A stretch of 49,710 nt of DNA from Nitrospinota bacterium (GCA_029879645.1 JAOUPX010000009.1:1-49710); one strand, 5' to 3'; positions 25,218 to 33,635 are shown, counted from the first letter of the stretch. A program made the numbers and translations. The notes: generated by a model not told the origin, from the letters alone.

Positions 25218-27911
25218 ATGACAGAAGATTCGAATAGAAAAGAAGGAGAATTTGACGAGACCACCTCGTACAGTTTTCTGTATTTCCTGGTGGCTGGCGC
25301 CGCCTTATTTGTCACCCTGTGGGCTTTTTGGGATGATGAGTACACCCGGCGTGGTTATAAGGAATTTCAGGATGTTTTCTACAAGGAGCAATTTGCCCTT
25401 GCTGAAGCTGAATTTAAAGAGGTCAATGGGAAAATTCAGGCTAAAGAGCAAGAAATTGTAGCTGCCATAAACTCTGAAGAGCAGAAAATGGCGGATAGCC
25501 ATGAATATGAAGAACTTGCCGAAGCCGCTCTTGAAGCTCAAATTCATTTAGATGAGGTTACCGAAGAGCAGAAGTTTGCTAAAAGCCGGTTGGATGAGTA
25601 TTACTACTATTATAAAAAAGCCATGCACGAAGGTAAAAACTTCGAAGTCCAACTGGCCAAAGTTGAAGATACTAAAAAGGAAATTAAGCATTACGATCCC
25701 ATCATTGAAGATGCTGTTCGCGAAAGAGATGATGCCGAGGAGAAACTTCTAAAATTTAAGGCAAAAAAGGAAACTCTGCAAAAGGATCTTGCCAAGCTGG
25801 TCAATGATAAGGTTATTCTTGAGGGCCGGATGGATTATTACAAACCCTATCCTTTTTTCTGGAAACCGGCTGAAATTCTTCAAACCGTCATACCTTCTTA
25901 CGGTAAAAATAATTTCCAGGAAGTTACCTATAAAGTTGATCGCTGTCATACCTGTCACATTTCCTATGATGATGAACGTTATGAGAATTTTGAGAACCCC
26001 CTGAAATCCCATCCTAATCGGGAAATATACATAAAGAAGCACGATCCGCTGGTAACTGGTTGTACTTGGTGCCACAAAGGCCAGGGAACAGCAACTGCGC
26101 CAACGGAAGACGCTCATGGTTCTCATCACGAGATGGATCAATCTGTAGGCATTAACGAACCCATTCTTGCGGGTAGCTTGATGCAGGCAAACTGCCGGAA
26201 TTGTCATGCTGCCCAATTGGAATTGGAAGGCGCTCCGGTACTTACAAAAGGCAAAAAATTATTCATCAAACTTGGTTGCCATGGTTGCCATTTGGTTGAT
26301 GGTTATCAAAAAGAACGTAAAGTAGGTCCAAGCCTCCTGCGCATTGCGTCTAAAGTGGATTCCAGTTGGCTGGTTCGATGGGTCAAGAAGCCGAGAAATT
26401 ATCTGCCTAAAACCCGTATGCCCAATTTTAGCCTGAGTGACGAGGATACTTTAGCTATTTCAGCCTATATATGGAATGTCTCTGAAAAAGGTTATCAGCC
26501 GGCTGAAAAATATCAAGGGGGAGACCCGGCAAAGGGTAAAAAGCTTTTTGAAACAGTCGGATGCCAGGCCTGCCACAAAGTTAATGGAAACGGAGAATTG
26601 TTTGGTCCTGATTTAACGAATATCGGGCAAAAAGTGAATCCCGATTGGCTGGTCAGCTGGATTAAAAATCCGGACGAATATAATCCCAAGAGTATTATGC
26701 CTAATCTCCGGTTAACTCTGGAGCAGGCAACAGATATAGCCGCATATCTACTTCAGTTCGACCAAAAGCGTCCGCAAGAGGGCGTGGAGGACCAACTCAA
26801 TGATCCTGAGTTGATTAAACTGGGTGAAACCCTGGTGAGACGTAGAGGCTGTTTCGCTTGTCATGATATCAAAGGTATGGAAAAAGAGGGACGAATTGCT
26901 CCTGAATTGTCGGCTTTTGGTAACAAGCAAGTCCGGGAACTGGAGTTTGGCGATTCGCACATTCCTCATACGTGGGAATCATGGGCCCGTACTAAATTGA
27001 AAAATCCACGGGCTTATCGAACCGAGCGTATTCTGGATAAAATGCCCAACTTTGAATTAAAACCGGATGAAGTAGAAGCTTTGTTAGTTTTACTCAAAGG
27101 GTTTAATGGAGTAAAAATTCCAGAGCAGTACCAAAAAAATTATACCGAAAAAGAGAAGACGATAGAAAGAGGGCGACGTTTAATCGCTGAGTATAATTGC
27201 CGGGGTTGCCATGTGGTGGGCCGCACAGGTGGCCATATTCAGGAATACCTTTCATCTAAAACACAATATCCCCCTCCTTTGGAAATGGGTGATTATCATG
27301 TAGGAGAGCGATTAAAGGGGTCCTGGCTGTTCTCATTCCTTAAAAAGCCGACTCCTGTAAGAACATGGATGAATGTTCGTATGCCGACTTTTTCCTTTAC
27401 CGATAAGGAAGTCCGTGACATGACCGCTTATTTTGAAGCCATGTCTCCGAGCGAAATTAAGTATGAGACAGGAGTTCATGTCAAAAAGAGTAAAGCCAGT
27501 ATTCAAGAGGGCGTAAAAATTGCAAATTATATGGATTGCGGTAAATGTCACGATGAAGGAGCTAAAGGAATTGACTTCTCAGTTGCCGCCCAACGGTTAA
27601 AGGAGGGTTGGATCCCCAAGTGGTTGAAGGATACCCGGGGAATGATTCCTTGGACTTTAATGCCCAATCATTGGAACAAGGTTGATGATAAGTATACTGT
27701 TCCCACAAAATTCAGTGAACTCCGGACCTTTGAAGGTGGGAATACCGATTCTCATATCAAGCATATCAGTGATTTGATCCTTTCTTATAACACCGCTGAA
27801 GATATTGATTTTGAGGCCTCTTTGGGTGGCGGGGGTGAAGATGAGGAAGATACCGGAGATGGCGGTGCTGAAGAAGCGGCCGATGGTGAAGATGAAGAAG
27901 AGGATGAATAA
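25218..27911 (+). CDS. Octaheme c-type cytochrome with membrane anchor and long coiled coil, bc-complex partner
   Basis: This 897-residue protein has one N-terminal membrane helix (about 18-38), a long charged coiled coil (about 45-210), then eight CxxCH heme sites starting at residues 243, 282, 326, 354, 449, 545, 661 and 774. The first three sites sit close together in a small multiheme region. The last five each begin a cytochrome c-like domain with a likely Met ligand downstream in motifs such as TRMPNF, SIMPNL, DKMPNF, VRMPTF and TLMPNH. The C-terminus is an acidic low-complexity tail. Its position after Rieske and cytochrome b subunits implies that it takes the place of cytochrome c1 or f and passes electrons onward in the periplasm. 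I know of no standard subunit with this whole layout. Confidence 0.88.
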   Translation: MTEDSNRKEGEFDETTSYSFLYFLVAGAALFVTLWAFWDDEYTRRGYKEFQDVFYKEQFALAEAEFKEVNGKIQAKEQEIVAAINSEEQKMADSHEYEELAEAALEAQIHLDEVTEEQKFAKSRLDEYYYYYKKAMHEGKNFEVQLAKVEDTKKEIKHYDPIIEDAVRERDDAEEKLLKFKAKKETLQKDLAKLVNDKVILEGRMDYYKPYPFFWKPAEILQTVIPSYGKNNFQEVTYKVDRCHTCHISYDDERYENFENPLKSHPNREIYIKKHDPLVTGCTWCHKGQGTATAPTEDAHGSHHEMDQSVGINEPILAGSLMQANCRNCHAAQLELEGAPVLTKGKKLFIKLGCHGCHLVDGYQKERKVGPSLLRIASKVDSSWLVRWVKKPRNYLPKTRMPNFSLSDEDTLAISAYIWNVSEKGYQPAEKYQGGDPAKGKKLFETVGCQACHKVNGNGELFGPDLTNIGQKVNPDWLVSWIKNPDEYNPKSIMPNLRLTLEQATDIAAYLLQFDQKRPQEGVEDQLNDPELIKLGETLVRRRGCFACHDIKGMEKEGRIAPELSAFGNKQVRELEFGDSHIPHTWESWARTKLKNPRAYRTERILDKMPNFELKPDEVEALLVLLKGFNGVKIPEQYQKNYTEKEKTIERGRRLIAEYNCRGCHVVGRTGGHIQEYLSSKTQYPPPLEMGDYHVGERLKGSWLFSFLKKPTPVRTWMNVRMPTFSFTDKEVRDMTAYFEAMSPSEIKYETGVHVKKSKASIQEGVKIANYMDCGKCHDEGAKGIDFSVAAQRLKEGWIPKWLKDTRGMIPWTLMPNHWNKVDDKYTVPTKFSELRTFEGGNTDSHIKHISDLILSYNTAEDIDFEASLGGGGEDEEDTGDGGAEEAADGEDEEEDE

Positions 27912-27977
27912 AATTTTATTTCGGAACAAAGTCTGAATTGATGTAAAATATCTTATGTTTTTTAAAGGATTGCTCTA

Positions 27978-28160
27978 ATGGAAAATTCAGGTCTCGAAAA
28001 CTTTCTGATTATTGCCTTAAAACCTGACAATATGCCCATTGGCGCCATGTTGGGGATTGTAGCTTTCTGGTTTTGGGTGGCAATTGTTCAAATGGTCAAA
28101 CACGACCGCCTTATCAAAGAAAACAAAAAAGACAAAATTTACGATGAAATGATCAAGTAA
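27978..28160 (+). CDS. Small single-span membrane protein of the bc operon
   Basis: The 60-residue product has one transmembrane helix (AMLGIVAFWFWVAIVQMV, about residues 23-40) and a Lys-rich tail (KHDRLIKENKKDKIYDEM) that by the positive-inside rule lies in the cytosol. Small single-span subunits are common in bc and b6f complexes, so it may be a structural subunit. It is 66 bases after the octaheme gene, and its stop codon is immediately followed by the GTG of the next gene. No family is recognised. Confidence 0.7.
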   Translation: MENSGLENFLIIALKPDNMPIGAMLGIVAFWFWVAIVQMVKHDRLIKENKKDKIYDEMIK

Positions 28161-28655
28161 GTGTCCCTCTTTATAATCACATTTGTGGCATTCGCAATTG
28201 GGATCGTTTTGATCCTCCTTCTCAAAAACGTTTCACCTCCACCCCCGCAAGAACAAATTCATTTTGAAAATCCAGAGGATAAGCCTTACTATTTAATTGA
28301 CCGCGAGGCTTTTAAAGAAAAGTGTTTGGAGTTTCTTGGTAAATTTAACCTTGAATACAAACATTCTATTTGGGCGAATGAACAGGAACTTGAAGTTGAT
28401 ATGTTCGATGAAACTCCCATTGTTGGCGGTAAATATCTCGCTCTCTGTATTTTCAATCCTCCCCACAGTTTGGTCGATTTATTCAAAGTGAAAGGGTTTT
28501 TAGAAAGTGTCAAAGGGGAGGGGGCGGCACGCGGAATTGTTATCACAACCGGCTATTTTTCAGATGACGCCAAAAAAGCGCTGGATGAAGATCCCGTAGA
28601 ACTCGTTAATGTAGTTACCTTCCTTAAATATTTAAAGAAATTTGATATATATTAA
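28161..28655 (+). CDS. Membrane-anchored protein with an Mrr/restriction-endonuclease-like domain
   Basis: One N-terminal membrane helix (LFIITFVAFAIGIVLILLL) is followed by about 135 soluble residues. The pattern GAARGIVITTGYFSDDAKKALDEDPVELVNVVTFLKYL resembles the end of Mrr_cat-type nuclease folds (VTTxxFxxxAxxxA...VELV). The preceding catalytic strand would be VGGKYLALCIFNPP, where the usual D...(E/Q)xK is not evident, so nuclease activity is doubtful and the fold may act in binding or assembly. It starts with GTG directly after the TAA of the small membrane gene, so it depends on coupled translation. It ends the bc operon. Confidence 0.65.
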   Translation: MSLFIITFVAFAIGIVLILLLKNVSPPPPQEQIHFENPEDKPYYLIDREAFKEKCLEFLGKFNLEYKHSIWANEQELEVDMFDETPIVGGKYLALCIFNPPHSLVDLFKVKGFLESVKGEGAARGIVITTGYFSDDAKKALDEDPVELVNVVTFLKYLKKFDIY

Positions 28656-28718
28656 TTTTCCTGCCCCTGCTTTAAGTCTTTGACTGAACACCCTTCTTTT
28701 TTCCTCAGACCTTTATGA

Positions 28719-28724
28719 TATAAT
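28719..28724 (+). promoter_or_regulatory. -10 box next to the metF start codon (possible leaderless mRNA)
   Basis: TATAAT at 28719-28724, inside TATGATATAATG, would place the transcription start at about 28731, three bases before the metF ATG at 28734. There is no Shine-Dalgarno. A TTGACT at 28680-28685 is too far away (33 bases) to be its -35 box. Confidence 0.4.
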
Positions 28725-28733
28725 GATAAACAT

Positions 28734-29606
28734 ATGAAAATTAAGGATATATTAGACAAGGTAAATCCTTCTTTCTCCTTCGAGTTTTTCCCGCCAAAGG
28801 ATTCTGAAGGTTTTGAACAATTGTACACGACCATCACTCAACTCAAAACCTGTAATCCCACCTATGTTTCTGTTACCTACGGGGCTGGAGGCAGTACCCG
28901 GTCCAAGACCATTGATCTTGTTGGCCGCATAAAAAATGAAATCGGTTTGGAATCTATGGCTCACTTAACCTGCGTGGGAAGCAGTCAGGAGGAGATTCGA
29001 TCCGTCCTGGACACCCTTCAGGAAATAGGTATCCAAAATATTTTGGCATTAAGAGGGGATCCTCCTCAGGGGCAGGAAAAATTTATCAGACCGGAAAACG
29101 GATTTGCTTACGCCAATGAGCTGGTCGGGTTCATCCGTGAAAATTACGATTTCTGTATAGGTGTGGCAGGTTATCCGGAAGGGCATGTTGAGTGTTCTGA
29201 TAAGAATGTAGATTTGGACAATCTGAAACGAAAAGTAGATGCCGGTGCCGATTTTATTGTTACGCAGTTGTTTTTTGACAATCGGTTTTATTTCGATTTT
29301 ATTGAAAGGGCTCAGGCGATTGGTATTAAAATACCCATTATCCCGGGGATCATGCCCATTTTAAATGTCAGACAGACCCAGCGGTTTACCAAAATGTGCG
29401 GATCCACTATCCCTGAAACCCTCATGAAAGAACTGGAATTGGCTCAGGATACGCCGGAAAAGGTTCGGCAAATTGGCATTGAATATGCCACACGCCAATG
29501 TGAAATATTACTACAGGAGGGGGCGCCGGGTATCCATTTCTATACATTGAATCGTTCCAACGCGACATTAAATATTCTGGAAACTTTGAGAAATCCATCT
29601 GGTTAA
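28734..29606 (+). CDS. metF: Methylenetetrahydrofolate reductase MetF
   Basis: MetF reduces 5,10-methylene-THF to 5-methyl-THF, the methyl donor for methionine synthesis, using FAD. The TIM-barrel signatures SFEFFPPKDSEG (catalytic Glu), YVSVTYGAGGSTR, LALRGDPP, IGVAGYPEGH, GADFIVTQLFFDN and IIPGIMPI are present. The length of 290 residues is that of the bacterial enzyme. It may also act in the reductive acetyl-CoA direction, but no neighbouring gene suggests that. The start is the ATG at 28734. Confidence 0.96.
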   Translation: MKIKDILDKVNPSFSFEFFPPKDSEGFEQLYTTITQLKTCNPTYVSVTYGAGGSTRSKTIDLVGRIKNEIGLESMAHLTCVGSSQEEIRSVLDTLQEIGIQNILALRGDPPQGQEKFIRPENGFAYANELVGFIRENYDFCIGVAGYPEGHVECSDKNVDLDNLKRKVDAGADFIVTQLFFDNRFYFDFIERAQAIGIKIPIIPGIMPILNVRQTQRFTKMCGSTIPETLMKELELAQDTPEKVRQIGIEYATRQCEILLQEGAPGIHFYTLNRSNATLNILETLRNPSG

Positions 29607-29638
29607 ATTGGTTCTGAGAATAAGAACTTTATCCGATT

Positions 29639-30397
29639 ATGCAAATACTCCTAACGGCTTTGCTGATCTCATTAACCGGAGCAGTGGCCGACCCCCCGTC
29701 ACATATCAACCGTTCTCCTGCAGGCGAATCCATAGGTGGGAATATGGTCTTGATTCCGGCTGGAAAGTTTCAACAGGGTTGCGATTCCCTGGGGCCAGAG
29801 CATGGCGCTCCCGCTCACCCGGTGTATCTGGATGCGTTCATGATCGATATCTATGAGGTGACCAATATACGCCTGGAACAGGTAATGCCTGACCACAAAC
29901 TGCGTCGAAGTTTATCTTCCCATTGCGATAACTGCCCGGTGACAAAAATCACCTGGTACGAAGCGGCTGATTACTGTCACCTGATTGGAAAAGCCCTTCC
30001 CAGTGAAGCCCAATGGGAAAAAGCTGCAGGCGCTGCTAATGGATGCGAGTTTCCCTGGGGGCCTGATTTTGATCCTCAAAAAAAACAGGCGCACGGAGGC
30101 CTGGAATTGAAGGTCAAAGCCAGTCCAGTCGGACGATATCCGCCCAATAAGTTTGGAATCTTTGATATGGGAGGCAATGTTTGGGAATGGGTTGCGGACT
30201 GGTACTCACCCAGGTATTATTTCCTGGAACCACTGTATAATCCCAGAGGGCCATCCAAAGGGGTGATGAAGGTCCGGCGTGGTGGTGCTTGGTCAGACAG
30301 TGTCAAAGCCATGAAGGCTGGATACCGTGACTGGAGTTATCCTTTTTCAAGAAGCTACAGCGATATTGGTTTTCGCTGTGTCATCAATTTAAAATAA
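29639..30397 (+). CDS. Exported SUMF1/formylglycine-generating-enzyme-fold protein
   Basis: After a signal peptide (MQILLTALLISLTGAVA) the protein shows the FGE-sulfatase fold: MVLIPAGKFQQGCD, VYLDAFMIDIYEVTN, ITWYEAADYC, LPSEAQWEKAAG, FDMGGNVWEWVADWY, VRRGGAWSD and DIGFRCV. The two copper-binding cysteines of true FGE, normally just after the GGS motif, are absent (GGAWSDSVKAMKAGYRDW), so it should not make formylglycine; such proteins usually bind ligands or act as periplasmic accessory proteins. An extra CDNC pair precedes the second conserved block. It lies 32 bases after metF and 2 bases before the LRR gene. The role is unknown. Confidence 0.8.
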   Translation: MQILLTALLISLTGAVADPPSHINRSPAGESIGGNMVLIPAGKFQQGCDSLGPEHGAPAHPVYLDAFMIDIYEVTNIRLEQVMPDHKLRRSLSSHCDNCPVTKITWYEAADYCHLIGKALPSEAQWEKAAGAANGCEFPWGPDFDPQKKQAHGGLELKVKASPVGRYPPNKFGIFDMGGNVWEWVADWYSPRYYFLEPLYNPRGPSKGVMKVRRGGAWSDSVKAMKAGYRDWSYPFSRSYSDIGFRCVINLK

Positions 30398-30399
30398 AT

Positions 30400-31131
30400 A
30401 TGATTACTCCCACTAAAATGGAATACATCAACCGCCTGGTTGCCGAATGCCTTTCTGAGGAGGGTGACTCTCTGGAAATGCAGGGACGATTCATCGGTGA
30501 TGAGGGGTTGGAGGCGCTCATGCAGGCGGACAATCTGGAAGAAATAGAAAATCTGGACCTGTCCAAAAACAATATCACGCATCGAGGGATTCCCCACCTG
30601 GCTAATTCGAATCGCTTGTCCAAGCTTAAGCGGCTTTACATGGGAGAAAATAGTTTAGGGGATAAAGGAGCAGTCCCGCTATCCGTGGCGCCATTTATTC
30701 CCAACCTCGTGCATCTGGATATTCGGTTTAACAGTATTGGGCCGGATGGCGGAATGGCCCTGGCTCAGGGACCATTCAAAAAAATTCAGGTGTTTATCCT
30801 CCAGGATAATCCGCTCGGAGATGAAGTCCTGAAGGCCATGGCGATAAATCCGGGATTCATGCATGTCCGCAAACTCAATATTTATCGCTCTAAAATCACC
30901 GATCAGGGTATCAAGACGCTGGCCAAATCCAAGGTCTTTAAAAAGTTAAAACACCTTAATCTGGCACGCAACGTATTGCGTGTTGAGGCGGCGGTAGCTT
31001 TGGCGAATACCAAAACTCTGCTCAATATCGAAACTCTTTTGATGTTCGATACCTTCATTGGCGACCAGGGGGTGGATGCGCTCCTCAAGTCTGAAAGCCT
31101 TTCCAAACTCAAAACGCTTCGATTGACCTGA
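30400..31131 (+). CDS. Leucine-rich repeat protein (ribonuclease-inhibitor type)
   Basis: The 243 residues are built of about seven LRR units of the RI-like type, with patterns such as ENLDLSKNNITHRGIPHLAN, LKRLYMGENSLGDKGAVPLS, LVHLDIRFNSIGPDGGMALA, VRKLNIYRSKITDQGIKTLA and LKHLNLARNVL. There is no signal peptide or membrane helix, so it should be cytosolic and act in protein binding. It starts two bases after the SUMF1-like gene and may be co-transcribed with it. An in-frame ATG at 30418 is an alternative start. No partner is evident. Confidence 0.82.
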   Translation: MITPTKMEYINRLVAECLSEEGDSLEMQGRFIGDEGLEALMQADNLEEIENLDLSKNNITHRGIPHLANSNRLSKLKRLYMGENSLGDKGAVPLSVAPFIPNLVHLDIRFNSIGPDGGMALAQGPFKKIQVFILQDNPLGDEVLKAMAINPGFMHVRKLNIYRSKITDQGIKTLAKSKVFKKLKHLNLARNVLRVEAAVALANTKTLLNIETLLMFDTFIGDQGVDALLKSESLSKLKTLRLT

Positions 31132-31151
31132 GGGGGGATTAGGGGTAAGGA

Positions 31152-31850
31152 TTATCTTGAATACCGTTCTTCGAGCCAGGGATCGGCGGTGTTGGAGTAG
31201 CCTCGTTGTTCCCAGAAGCCCAGTTCATCTTCCTCGCGAAAAACGATTTCGCCGATCCATTTGGCTCCCTTCCACGCATATAACTGAGGAGTGATCATGC
31301 GTACCGGGCCGCCGTGCTCTTTTTCCAGAGGTTTACCTTCCCACTGGTGGACCAACAGAACGTCATACTTCATAGCCTCTTCCAGGGGCAGGTTGGTGGA
31401 GTAGCCGTCATAGGCCTTGATATAAACATATTTTGCTTCGGGTTTAATTTGGCAGTAATTGGCAATGTCAGAGAAGCGAACGCCTACCCAATGATTGTCC
31501 AGCCGGCTCCATGTGGTGACGCAGTGAAAATCGGAGATATCCTCAACCTGGGGGAAATCCATGAAGGCCTTCCAGTTGAACATTTCCGGATTTTCAACCA
31601 GCCCCGAGACTGTAAGGCTCCATGCCTCGAGAGGAATTTCAGGCTGAACCCCCAGGTCCAGTACCGGCCATTTCTCCGTAACATTCTGACCGGGAGGAAT
31701 TTTAGGCATTCCATCGCGGTTCGGGGGCCCCTGGCCGAGAGGCATTCCGCCTTCCCACGGTTTCTGTTCCGCTATGGATTTTTTGTACTGGATCATCGCC
31801 TCGCGGGATTTGATTCTTTTAGAGTCTGCGTTGGGCTCAGGTATATTCAT
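31152..31850 (-). CDS. Sulfite-oxidase-like molybdopterin oxidoreductase (cytosolic, single domain)
   Basis: This 232-residue protein consists only of the molybdopterin-binding domain of the sulfite oxidase/MsrP family: LTVSGLVENPEMFNW, the Mo-binding Cys in DFHCVTTWSR, VGVRFSDIANY, YDGYSTNLPLEEAM, LLVHQWEGKPLEKEHGGPVRMI and YAWKGAKWIGEI. There is no Tat signal and no dimerisation domain. Short cytosolic members of this family occur in many bacteria, and their substrate is not established. Its ATG overlaps the pgk stop by four bases (ATGA), so the two are one transcript. Confidence 0.88.
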   Translation of the reverse strand: MNIPEPNADSKRIKSREAMIQYKKSIAEQKPWEGGMPLGQGPPNRDGMPKIPPGQNVTEKWPVLDLGVQPEIPLEAWSLTVSGLVENPEMFNWKAFMDFPQVEDISDFHCVTTWSRLDNHWVGVRFSDIANYCQIKPEAKYVYIKAYDGYSTNLPLEEAMKYDVLLVHQWEGKPLEKEHGGPVRMITPQLYAWKGAKWIGEIVFREEDELGFWEQRGYSNTADPWLEERYSR

Positions 31851-33415
31851 TTCGAGGAAACCAGTTCCAGTAAGATTGCAGTGCCCGGAAGATAGGACTC
31901 GATGGGGGATTGGGAACGATCGTTTAAAAATGCCTCCAGAAATTCGAGAGACGCTCCTCCGCCAGTGGAAACGAAAAAATTAGATGAGAAATAATTAAAT
32001 AGGGTGTAAGTGTCTTTTTCTTTAAAATTAATTGAAAGCAGGGAGGAGTTGACTGTTTTATTTAATTGGTGGATGATGTTTTTCCGAATCAGATTTTCAA
32101 GATCATTGATATTGATTTTGTCTAGAATAGCGGCGGAATCGCCTCCACCGATGACCACTGAAAGACTTTCATCAACAATCGCCGCGGCAAACAAGACCTG
32201 AGCCAGTTTGACTGAACCTTCCGCATAATAATCACAATTGGGGTGATCATAGGCTCCCAGAGGTCCATTCCAGAAAATTTGTTTAATTTGACCTTTTTGA
32301 AGGATATTTTTGGAATAGTTAACAATGGTTTTGGGCCCAAGGTCCAACTGAAAATCCTGGGAAAAGTCGGGTTCGGATTGAATGGTATAATCCGTTTCAA
32401 AGTAATCCTTTGTGATTTTATAATCATCAGGGAAAATAATATTGACACCGTTGATGACCGCCAAACTTAAAATATTATGCGCCAGCCTGATTTCATTCAA
32501 CAGGTCCTGGCATTCCTCCTCGCTTTTATTCTCATACATTTTAGGCGGGATAAGTTTAAGATCCAGCGAGTCAATATCCTTTTCCAGCCTGCGGGCCAGT
32601 AGAAAAGCATTTACCATTCGGCCGCCGATAAAGATTAACTTGATTTTTGACTCCACAAACTGTTTTAATATACCGATTTTGTCCGCAATTTTGGCTCCTC
32701 CGGCGATCACGGCAGTTTGTTCCGGGTGTTCAAGTACACGCTTCCCGAATTGACCTAAATGTACAATTTCCTCATGAAGGAGGGTTCCTGCAACCGCTAA
32801 TTTGCCTGCCTTACGCATTATTTGAGGAAGTATCTTGATACTCTTGGTGACGCGGTGACTGCATCCAAACGCGCAATTAATGAAAACATCAGAAACTTTG
32901 CCCAATTCTTCGATAAACTCCTGCCGGTAGGTATCCGGGCTGCGAGGGTCGAGAAGGTATCTGAGATTAGGAAGAAACTTAATTCCGCCCTGGGGAAGCT
33001 GGTGAGAAAAACAAATTTCAAGGGAATTCTTTAAATGAGAATCGGTAATTTCAGGTGGAAATATAGTATAGGTATCCCCGTATAACTTTCGGATCAATGT
33101 GTCAAAATGAGAGCAGACAAACTGAATGTTGAAAATGCCGTCCCAACCATGGCGGTCCAGCTTCTTGTGAGGGCGGCCTAAATGAGAACCGATAATAATT
33201 CTACAATTTCCATCCGTAAGCTCGTGAATTCTTTTAAACGTCATGTCCAAAAAACGGCGAATGCGGGTATCGTCCCCAACCCGATAACCTTTCGGCGTGG
33301 AAACCAGAGGAACGTTGAAATCCACGCGAATAAAAATTGTTTTGTTGATCAAGTCCTCTGGGCGCAAATCATCCAGAAGAGGCATTTTCAATTCGTTTTC
33401 AGAGATGGCGTCCAT
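31847..33415 (-). CDS. pgk: Divergent, extended phosphoglycerate kinase
   Basis: PGK transfers phosphate between 1,3-bisphosphoglycerate and ADP. Family motifs are all visible: FIRVDFNVP (28-36), GSHLGRP (76-82), FLPNLRY, INCAFGCSHR, VIAGGAKIADKI, FIGGRMVNAFL, IFWNGPLGAYDHPN, VIGGGDSAAIL and STGGGASLEFLE. At 522 residues it is about 120 longer than usual, with added stretches spread through both lobes, for example before the nucleotide-binding region (DYFETDYTIQSEPDFSQDF). The DAFG-type loop is changed to CAFG. The active-site glycines of the C-lobe are kept, so activity is plausible. It is unlinked from gap-tpiA; it could be the only PGK or a second one. Confidence 0.85.
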   Translation of the reverse strand: MDAISENELKMPLLDDLRPEDLINKTIFIRVDFNVPLVSTPKGYRVGDDTRIRRFLDMTFKRIHELTDGNCRIIIGSHLGRPHKKLDRHGWDGIFNIQFVCSHFDTLIRKLYGDTYTIFPPEITDSHLKNSLEICFSHQLPQGGIKFLPNLRYLLDPRSPDTYRQEFIEELGKVSDVFINCAFGCSHRVTKSIKILPQIMRKAGKLAVAGTLLHEEIVHLGQFGKRVLEHPEQTAVIAGGAKIADKIGILKQFVESKIKLIFIGGRMVNAFLLARRLEKDIDSLDLKLIPPKMYENKSEEECQDLLNEIRLAHNILSLAVINGVNIIFPDDYKITKDYFETDYTIQSEPDFSQDFQLDLGPKTIVNYSKNILQKGQIKQIFWNGPLGAYDHPNCDYYAEGSVKLAQVLFAAAIVDESLSVVIGGGDSAAILDKININDLENLIRKNIIHQLNKTVNSSLLSINFKEKDTYTLFNYFSSNFFVSTGGGASLEFLEAFLNDRSQSPIESYLPGTAILLELVSSK

Positions 33416-33480
33416 TGGCAGGGGGAAAAATAATAAAATCAGGATATTGGGTAATTATTGCTAATGCAAAATATTAATCT

Positions 33481-33530
33481 AAATAACACAAGCTCATTTC
33501 CCAAATAACACACGTTATTAAAATAACATG
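33481..33530. repeat. AAATAACA repeats with a palindrome between pgk and rne
   Basis: AAATAACACA occurs at 33481-33490 and 33503-33512, and AAATAACATG at 33521-33530. AATAAC (33504-33509) and GTTATT (33514-33519) form an inverted pair around ACAC. The element lies in the 220-base divergent region between pgk (minus) and the RNase E/G gene (plus), so it could be an operator for either. Apart from this and AT-rich DNA, I see nothing else in that gap. Confidence 0.4.
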
Positions 33531-33635
33531 ACTCTCCGGTTTTTGAAATATTTAAAGTTTTGAGCCATCAGGGCGACCGGATTGAAGTGAGCTAAAATTG
33601 CCGAGGATCGGCAATTATGAAAGGCTAAATAAAAA

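Noticed and set aside
28680-28685. TTGACT as a -35 box for metF
   Set aside because: It lies 33 bases from the TATAAT, far beyond the 16-19 base range.
29639-30397. True formylglycine-generating enzyme activating a sulfatase
   Set aside because: The catalytic cysteine pair after the GGS/GGA motif is absent and no sulfatase gene is present. The same applies to 35656-36390.
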